Shown here piece after piece: positions 12,001 through 17,800 of a DNA stretch of 20,223 nucleotides. This stretch comes from Kipferlia bialata (lineage: Eukaryota; Fornicata). The number at the start of each line of letters is the position of its first letter. The first letter of the stretch is position 1. The notes beneath the pieces are model-generated. The model searched no databases. It was not told where the DNA came from and worked only from the letters and a program-made list of their open reading frames with translations. Both the position numbers and the translations under genes were made by a program. The DNA is taken from the NCBI GenBank assembly GCA_003568945.1, contig BDIP01000385.1:1-20223 (forward strand), written 5' to 3'.

Positions 12001-14432
12001 CGTGTGAGAACGTGTCATTCTCTCTCAATGTACTAGATGACACAGAGACACCTATCCAGTATGACCTTACATCATACCTCACTATGGGATGGGATGGAGC
12101 CAAGGACATGGTACTGCGATTTGACCCTGTCTCTCACTCTTATTCATGTGACACTGTCAGTCCCTCTGACAGTGGTGCCCACTCCTTAGAGGTGTACCTA
12201 GAGGGTGTGTCTATTGGACATGAAAGTGTGGGTGTCAGCCAGGTCAGCGTGTCCGACCTGTCTACAGTGACAGTGCCCTCTACTGTCACACCCAATGAGG
12301 CATTTGCAGTGACTGTCATGCCTCTTGATGCCTGTCTAGCCCATGTGACAGGACTCACTGTCGATGTACTTGTTAGAGACAGTGCAGGTCAGTCAGTGGC
12401 CCATGCCCCTGCTGTTGAGGGTATGGGTGACTACACACTGAGTGCAACACTCCCTGAGCCTGGTACATACTCGGTTATTGTCAAGTATGGATCCACATCT
12501 GTCATGACTTCTGTTACAGTGGCTGCCCCTACAGTCGAGCCAGAGCCAGAGTCCATCGGGTCTATCCGTACTATGATGTATGGGGTGATTGTGTTCTCCC
12601 TTGCCATGGGGTGTCTGTCTGTGTACAGCATCACTAGAGGTGACCACAAGACGCTAGAGCCTTCGCGTAGCTACGACAAGAGCGAGGAAAGAGGCATCCA
12701 CGTCCCTAGTCTCAAGCGCCAGGCCTCAGTCAGAGGGAGCCTACGCACCTTGCCCCAAGTGGCGGCCACTGACATGCGTCTCAACACACCCTATGGGATG
12801 TCGTCCGTGCCCCTCTCTGACACTCTCGTACCCGTCTATGTAGACACCCTTGGTAGTGCCGCCAGGTTGCTGCCTGTGGTGGTCTCCAGTGAGGAAGAGA
12901 GAGTGCAGTTAGAGAGAGATGTGGCCACTCTACAGCTGATGGGGTCTGAGTACCACCTTCCCCTGATAGGCTATGCCGCACCTGGGTTCCTATTGGCAGA
13001 CCAGGACTGGGCCGACACCCCATGTGCCACCCCACAGGTCTCGCCTAGGACACAGACACAGAAGGATCCCGCTGTACCATCCACACTGGTGGATGCTGTC
13101 CTCAACGCATGTAGTACTGTTGTGCCACCTAGACTGTCCAACGTAGCGGCACTGGTCTTTGCCGATATCGGAGGTGAGCTGCTGTCAGACTATCTCAGAA
13201 CAGCACGCTACACAGACCAGCGTCTAGACCTGTGCCTCCAGTTAGCCAGGGCTGCGCGCCACATACAATCAGGACAGTTCCTTACACATGGCCTATCAGA
13301 GAGCAGTATTCTCGTGGACAAGGGTGGATCGATAGGGGTGTGCACCCACATCCTGGGCCACTCTCTTGATCCAGGGTCGATTCTCAAGAGAGGCCCGACT
13401 AGGGGACTGTTTGATGCCAATCCACCAGTCACCACCACACTCTCGGACGTTACTACTCTCCTTGACACCATCTGTCCCACTGATCTTGCCACTGTCATTG
13501 CGGGTCTCTGCATGACTCTTCGTATCCATGGGGTGACAACTGACTCTGTTGAGAGAGCACTAGCTACTGCTGTCAGTGAGATTGTGACTAAGTGTGCTGA
13601 TATGCCCCTCTGCTCTCGCTCTGTGGCCCAAGACTCTGTGCATCGAGCAGTCACTGTCACGTTCCCCTTCTGTGGGGCATCCATACCCACTGGTAACAGC
13701 TGGGACTATCTCGCTGGACTGCTATTCCCAGGGGCCCCTCGGGGCCATGTATCCAAGCTTCGCACCCGCTACTCCCAGTATGTTCTACTCGACATTCCAG
13801 CTACACGACTTCGGGGATACAAGGCGGCACTACGCCGATCCTCTCTCTCCTTTGCCCCTGGCCTGCCACTACCTACCCAGGAGTGTGTTGGAAAGATATG
13901 CTCTAGGCACAGTCGGGTGAACCCTGGCTCCGTACCCTCTGCTGTATCCAACAGGATCATTGCATATGTGGGCACAACAGTATCCCAGGTGGCTGGGAAG
14001 AGACTGCCCCTAGTCCACGCCGGACCTCTAGGTACTGGTGTGTACATGACAACATCGCTTAAGGCGGCCCTAGCTACTGCAGACAGCAAGGCCCAGAGAG
14101 ACGGGTCTCAGGGTGTTGTACTATGCTGCGAGGCCATTCTAGGCAGGGTGGCTCCTATAGCGAGTGCCGAGAGTGGGAGTGCATACCAGTTGGTGGTGAG
14201 GGGCAGGCCTGCCACTGAGGCCGAGATCACTGTTTTGCACTCTGTGATGATGGAGAGAGGTAGCATGAAGACTGGGTTCGACGTACTCTTGGTCAAGGAG
14301 AGCAGTGTTCTACTCTTTGCTGCACTGACCCTGAAGGCCCAGGGTACGGGACCTAGAGAGACTGTACCCAACACTCCTACCACTGATGGAGTCTCAGTGC
14401 CATTCTGCCCTGGGTCACCCTCAGAGCAGTGA
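1..14432 (+). CDS. Giant receptor-like protein: propellers, Ig-like repeats, TM helix, pseudokinase, PARP-like domain (5' partial)
   Basis: Exons are about 2-184, 305-493, 574-6315 and 6375-14432, all joined in phase 0 and ending at TGA 14430-14432; the 5' end lies outside the window. The visible product is about 4,723 residues (numbering below counts from window position 2). Order: end of a beta-propeller (1-220), Ser/Thr/Pro-rich linker (about 224-314), three propellers (about 317-1380), an Ig-like domain (1390-1484), a divergent propeller (1497-1854), Ig-like array (to about 4095), transmembrane helix (4104-4125), degenerate kinase fold (about 4181-4477) and PARP-like fold (about 4507-4694). 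The exon joins are supported because the repeats align across them. Sequons such as NWT, NVT and NVS in the ectodomain fit a secreted or surface location. The role is inferred: a type I surface receptor or adhesin signalling through its cytoplasmic tail. No signal peptide can be seen because the N terminus is missing. An automated annotation could split this into two genes at 6315/6375. Confidence 0.8.
23..41. repeat. Poly-C tract of 19 bases
   Basis: Nineteen consecutive C. The frame that encodes the propeller fragment downstream stays open through it (as Pro codons), but such runs are prone to length error, so the frame upstream of position 41 is unreliable. No AG acceptor lies between the tract and about position 71. 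Confidence 0.9.
185..304 (+). other. Intron 1 of the giant receptor-like gene (ends approximate)
   Basis: The exon ends with codons for PYPTQ and is followed by GTACAG and an in-frame TAA at 206. A pyrimidine-rich stretch (about 263-299) precedes the acceptor. Resuming at 305 gives TWDSIEMD, which aligns with TVTHALDS or TISHGYAT of the paralogous propellers with almost no length change. The acceptor is CGAG rather than CAG, which is unusual here. AG at 226 or 322 would also keep frame but fits the repeat alignment less well. Confidence 0.6.
494..573 (+). other. Intron 2 of the giant receptor-like gene, with tandem in-frame acceptors
   Basis: The donor GTATTA follows the codons for DRVQ. The interior contains a 14-base C run. 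The AG at 573 joins to VSLYGDSL, which aligns with the IYGSSL and MHGALL strands of the other propellers. AGs at 543 and 558 are also phase-neutral and would add 10 or 5 residues. Confidence 0.7.
516..529. repeat. Poly-C run of 14 bases inside intron 2
   Basis: Fourteen consecutive C upstream of three candidate acceptors. It probably serves as the pyrimidine tract of the intron. Confidence 0.9.
870..1140 (+). other. Low-complexity Ser/Thr/Pro/Ala-rich linker
   Basis: About 90 residues rich in S, T, P and A, with an M-G-M-G-M-D-M-G patch near 1033-1059. It separates the partial first propeller from the three tandem ones. Such linkers are often extended and O-glycosylated in surface proteins; here that is inference. 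Confidence 0.7.
1150..4340 (+). repeat. Three tandem FG-GAP-like beta-propeller units of about 1.1 kb
   Basis: Three units begin near 1150, 2215 and 3310. Each starts with a W-[IML]-[AV]-[VI]-G-A strand followed by G-x-V-Y-[VM]-Y, then a long L-S-x-x-L-x-P-P loop, F-G-x-[SD]-V-x-L-[SG], and further W-x-x strands, ending with G-G-V-Y. At about 345-365 residues each, they fit one seven-bladed propeller of FG-GAP_2-type blades (integrin-alpha-like fold). Blade count is estimated from unit length and strand spacing. The partial unit at 1-860 shares the terminal half of this pattern. In known families these propellers bind ligands or carbohydrates extracellularly. Confidence 0.75.
4370..4650 (+). 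other. Single Ig-like domain between propellers
   Basis: About 93 residues with the D-x-C motif (VDKCDS) and the G-V-Y-S...G-E-Y-S-L-S strand pair seen throughout the downstream array. It is an isolated copy of the A-type Ig-like unit placed between propeller 3 of the tandem and the divergent propeller. Confidence 0.65.
4690..5760 (+). other. Divergent fourth beta-propeller unit
   Basis: It carries the same strand landmarks as the tandem units (D-W-I-A-V-G-D, G-V-V-Y-L-F, L-Y-F-G-Y-A-V, W-V-F-V-L-T, V-Y-V-Y), but with many Tyr, Asp and Asn and, by eye, more A/T-ending codons and fewer CTCTCT-type strings than its neighbours. It is about the length of one propeller. It is likely an older or separately acquired copy. 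Confidence 0.6.
5780..6315 (+). other. Ig-like domains ahead of the long array
   Basis: Two beta-rich segments. The second carries the V-C-E-R-Q-T-F-D-V motif and a [TA]-G-[WF]-D strand that recur in the T-C-E-T-V-S domains at about 8830-9130 and 10370-10660. It ends exactly at the phase-0 intron donor at 6316, so the exon boundary coincides with a domain boundary. Confidence 0.55.
6316..6374 (+). other. Intron 3 of the giant receptor-like gene
   Basis: 59 nt, GTACCC...CCCAG, phase 0. Splicing joins YIDGE to VLATETVT and restores the domain pattern seen downstream, for example at 7580-7650 (VEVVGV...SEAVSLA). Unspliced, the upstream frame stops after 21 further codons. Confidence 0.85.
6400..8820 (+). 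repeat. Ig-like repeat array, period about 600 bp
   Basis: Four copies of an A-type Ig-like domain with a D-x-C motif, whose codons start at 6492, 7098, 7698 and 8295 (spacing 606, 600 and 597). Each is followed by a B-type domain beginning near Y-[IVL]-S-S or a variant and containing L-R-D or a similar motif and a short Y-x-[LV]-S strand. The A domains contain E-G-x-Y-x-[VIA]-[ST] strand pairs. The fold resembles filamin, cadherin-like or invasin-type Ig modules; the exact family cannot be fixed by eye. Confidence 0.7.
9140..12540 (+). repeat. Ig-like super-repeats of about 1.5 kb
   Basis: A higher-order unit of several Ig-like domains: D-x-C-G A-type, Cys-bearing B-type, Q-S-Y-L-S with N-Q-Y-G, S-S-N-S-x-L-S or an equivalent, then T-C-E-[TN]-V-[ST]. 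D-x-C codons start at 9225, 10746 and 12327, spaced 1521 and 1581 bp. Two full units are present, and a third is cut after its first domain, just before the membrane helix. The incomplete last copy and the high similarity between copies suggest expansion by unequal exchange. Confidence 0.75.
12570..12632 (+). other. Single transmembrane helix
   Basis: About 21 residues, TMMYGVIVFSLAMGCLSVYS and the following Ile, hydrophobic, preceded by an acidic Pro-Glu stretch (VEPEPE) and followed by basic residues (TRGDHK, KRQASVRGS). The charge pattern agrees with the Ig-like array outside and the pseudokinase/PARP-like tail inside. It is the only convincing membrane segment in the visible protein. Confidence 0.8.
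12800..13690 (+). other. Degenerate protein-kinase-like domain (pseudokinase)
   Basis: The kinase landmarks line up but are altered. An E-R-D-V-A-T-L-Q-L helix resembles helix C, and the hinge/helix D region reads L-V-F-A-D-I-G-G-E-L-L-S-D-Y-L. A helix-E-like stretch leads to T-H-G-L-S-E-S-S-I-L-V (His codon 13287) in place of H-R-D-x-x-x-x-N-I-L-V, and G-V-C-T-H-I stands where D-F-G is expected. I see no beta-3 Lys, catalytic Asp or DFG Asp. It is probably catalytically dead and would act as a scaffold or allosteric switch for the adjacent C-terminal domain. Confidence 0.6.
13780..14340 (+). other. PARP-like ADP-ribosyltransferase fold, degenerate triad
   Basis: The series A-Y-V-G-T-T, then G-P-L-G-T-G-V-Y-M-T, A-A-L-A-T-A, G-V-V-L-C-C-E-A-I-L-G-R-V, and F-D-V-L-L-V-K-E-S-S-V follows the PARP signature (L-F-H-G-T, G-x-G-x-Y-F, L-L-C-x-V-x-L-G, N-E-Y-x-V-Y-D). 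Of the H-Y-E triad, the Tyr is kept (codon 14043, residue 4595). The His position is Val (codon 13968) and the Glu position aligns with Asp (codon 14280). It may be a mono-ADP-ribosyltransferase with altered chemistry or an inactive binder. The assignment is by motif order only. Confidence 0.5.
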
Positions 14433-14612
14433 GATAATATGTGTTTGTCTGACCTTACTGCTGAACTGGTGTTTGATAGGTGGAATAGAATGTAATTATA
14501 ATCTTCTCACTGATTGTCGCACTGACGATATGATCCGACCATATCTTCACTAATCTATTCAGCTACTTAGTATTCATAACTCTAAGGGGTGGGGTACGTA
14601 GCTTTGGACACC
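14433..14612. other. Intergenic gap between convergent genes
   Basis: 180 bp, more A/T-rich than the genes. It holds the 3' ends of both transcripts. A 6-bp inverted repeat (GATATG 14527-14532, CATATC 14540-14545) sits near the middle. On the - strand there is an AGTGAA, similar to the Giardia poly(A) hexamer AGTRAA, but it is too short to be more than suggestive. Confidence 0.5.
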
Positions 14613-14885
14613 CTAGTACCCCCCGTGCTCCTTGATGAGGTGCCTGTACACTGGTCCCTGTGTAGAGCTCACATACCCGCACTTCCAGCACCAGTGCTTG
14701 CCACAGTGGCAGTGCATGTGGTTGCACCCCGCTGTCTTGTTCACAGCCACCCCACACCCAGGGCAGGTGTGGACAGTATCGGACAGTTCTCTGAAGCTGG
14801 TCAGTGACTGGTTGAGTCTCTCCACCGCCACAGCCTCGGCCCTTCTTCCATCGCCAATGGTGATACCAACGGCGTCACAGCTGTC
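14613..14885 (-). other. RING2/Rcat (IBR-type) zinc domain, last exon
   Basis: After a short helical stretch come CPGC, K-T-A-G-C-N-H-M-H-C-H-C and H-W-C-W-K-C-G, with downstream His (R-H-L, K-E-H). This spacing is that of the Rcat/RING2 module of RBR ligases. The Cys of A-G-C-N-H-M (residue 1448) sits where the ubiquitin-thioester Cys lies in RBR enzymes. No RING1 or separate IBR is visible upstream, so this is an orphan Rcat. Confidence 0.8.
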
Positions 14886-17800
14886 CTGGGGTGAGAAGGT
14901 GTACCGAAACTATATATATTAAAGTTGCATACCTGAAATGCCAGGTCGAGATTGGCCAGACAGCAGTCAGGCACAGTGACACTGCTAGAGCACTGGTGGG
15001 CAGAGGGGAGGGCCAGACGAGGGGAGTTCTCAGCAAGCACCAAGGTGATGGGCCTCTGGGGTAGCATTGAAGACCCAGTGGCGAAGACTAGGAGGAGTCT
15101 AAGCAGGGTGTCGCTCTCTAGCCCTATCTGGGCATCCACGAAGGCGTCAAAGGCCTGGCGCAGCACCGAGCTCTCAGTGACAAATGCCACCTTGTACTGA
15201 CTAGCACTGATAGGAGCCACAGAGGCTGAGGCCTTGACAAACTGGTCTAGGCTGAGGGCACTGACAGTAGACGCCCACTCTGCGTGTAGAGAGCAGTAGC
15301 CCCTGTGGATCTCTCTTCCAGCCACCATCATAAGACGGACATACGAGGTCTCAAACAGAGTGGCAAACTCGTCGCTGTTGTGCTTGGAGAGCACCTTGTC
15401 AGAGTCGGTCACACCCGGAATGGAGGTGAAGGGTACCGGATGGAGGTTGGCGAGTGTACGCAGGAGTGACCGGCGCTGGATAGGGAAGGTAGATGCAAAG
15501 ACCCTAGACACAGCAGCCTCGTCCTTGAGGAAGGTGTCTATCCCTCCGTGCATAGCTGCATACACAACCATGCCAAACAGGCCGTGGGGGAGGGGGCCGT
15601 CCAGAAGCTGAAAGGCCAGGAAGCGACCGAGTGCAGCGTAGTGCATGCGCAGATCCTTGACGTACTCACTGTCCCTGATGCATGTGGAGTCCTGCATAAG
15701 GGTGCAGCCACATATAGAGGGGACAAGCTGGTACTCTCCTAGTCCAGCACGCTCCAGCAGAGGCACGTTGCACTTCCCCACAGGCTGCTGTAGGCAGCAT
15801 ACCAGCCGCATAAGTGGGCTCTGCTCCTCACTCTCTGGGTCTTCGGTACTCAGTCTGCAGTATCCCTCTATGGAAGCCGTGTCTCCAGGGTTGAAGTGGG
15901 AGACGAGAGACTCGGGAGAGCAAGGGACACTCTCTGCCTGAGCCTTCACTCCCTGCACCTGCACCCATGTCTGCCCCGCCAGAGCCTCCAGCCTCTGCAC
16001 TGCGTCAGGACTGCTAGAGGCAGTGACGGCTGACTGAGCGAACAGGCCTGCCGCAGCCATGTGGTAGGCCGAGATTCTGTTCTTCTTGCTGCCTAAGCAC
16101 CTGCGCACAGCACTGACCTCTCTTGCTGTCAGGTCTGGGCAGGCAAACTCCCTGTAGCGAGCCTGGCCGAAACCCCTATCAGGGCCACTGAAGACGTCCT
16201 CAACGGTGCGGCCGAAGGAGTAAACGTCTGAGAGAGAGTCAAAACACCCATCACTGGCACTTTCGCTGTCGATATAGTGCATGGTGCCGCAGATGGTGCG
16301 TCTGAGGGTGGTGACGTAGTCCTGGCTGTTCTTGGAGATGTCAAAGTCACCTAGTGCAACAGAAGAGACCACGCCCTCGCTGTGCTTGAGGAACACGTTC
16401 TGGGGCTTGATGTCCCTGTGTACTACACGGTGGCCCTCAAGGACAGCCATGGCCAGCAGTAACTGCCTGACTATGTGGCGTCTGGTCTCGATTGGTGCCT
16501 CGGGATAGGCGCGTAGGTACTGCATGAGGTTGCAGTCGTACTTCTCTGTCACGAGGTAGCACTTCAGCCCCTCCACGACAAGGCCCATGAACCGTACAAT
16601 CAGCACGTCACGCACAGTCTGGTACACAGAGACCTCCCGTCTAGCATGCTCCACATCTGTGATGTCGTCAAGGTTGTACTCCTTGAGGACAACAGGGAGG
16701 TTGGACTCGGGGTAGACACCCTCATACATGGGAAGCCTACCAGCCGAGGGGAACTCAACTGGCTTGAACTGGTGGAAGGGGATATCCAGGCAGGTGCCGC
16801 AGAAGGGGGCTAGGCGGGTTGTGTCAAGGGGGTGTCTGAGGTATCTTGTCCTCAGTACCTGTGGTAAGAGTGTCTCACTATACCTAGACTGCACATGCAC
16901 TACTCAATCGTACCTCAGCTGCCTCAGGGTGCTGGCTGTGACGCTGCAGCCTGGTCATGAGGCCACGTCCCCTAGTCATAGTCTCCATAATGGTGTCTCT
17001 CTCATTCTGCAGCACCCTGCTCTCAGCTTCGAGGGTATCCCGTGCCCTTTGGGACCTGGCCCTGCGGATACGCACTGCGTTGAGCTCAAGGCTCTCCTCA
17101 ACCTCATCAAGCCTACAAGTGAGAGGCTACTTAACAGTGTAGGCGCAGAAGTATATGCAATAATTGTATATGGGATACATCGTTACGACCAGCTCTACTG
17201 CGCCCGATGAGGTATAACAATGCAGTTAACCGGTACCTATCAAGTGAGATCTGGGGAAGAGCCTTCACACCCATAATGACCTCCTTCATATCCTTCTCCT
17301 CCTCTCCTCTCTGCAGCAGTCTCTGGTGGAGGTCTTGCACCCTGCTGGCAATAGCAGTGGCACCAGCAACACTAGCTAGATCAACACCCGCTAGGGCGTC
17401 GACACACTTCTGGAGATCCTCCTGGCGAGGCATCAGAACTTCCACAGCGGTGTATGCGTCAGTGACAGAGCAGTTGTACTTGACAACGGTGCACACACGT
17501 GTGCGGACATCCAGAGACATGGCAGCAGTGGGTGCAGGGGGTATGATGGGTAGCAGTGCGCATACAGAGGTCACTGCTTGAAGCCACTCCTGGACACGGC
17601 CGAGGGCCTGGGTGGGGTCGACCTTGACTCCCTCTAGCTGAGCACAGCTGTTGTGGAAGGTCTTGGAGAGAGGGGTGAAGGAAGTTAGCAGAGGGGTCAC
17701 GTCGCCACTGGCGAGACTGTCAATGGGGTGCTCTTCCATGAAGCACTTGAGGCTCTCAGCCGCACCAAGGAGAGCCTTGACCGAAGGGGTGAACACAGCT

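Noticed and set aside
13208-13690. 160-codon open frame on the - strand
   Set aside because: It is antisense to the pseudokinase region and shows no domain motifs. Long antisense frames are expected from the biased codon use of this gene. The same applies to the other - strand frames inside 553-14432.
14613-14831. A free-standing small RING2/IBR gene
   Set aside because: The frame is open back to a good CCCCAG acceptor at 14886. A phase-0 GTATGC donor at 14932 links it directly to the end of the HECT domain, and the local start would be GTG.
16728-17210. 160-codon open frame on the + strand
   Set aside because: It runs antisense to the kinase start and coiled-coil exons and across two introns of the well-supported - strand gene, and has no recognisable domain.
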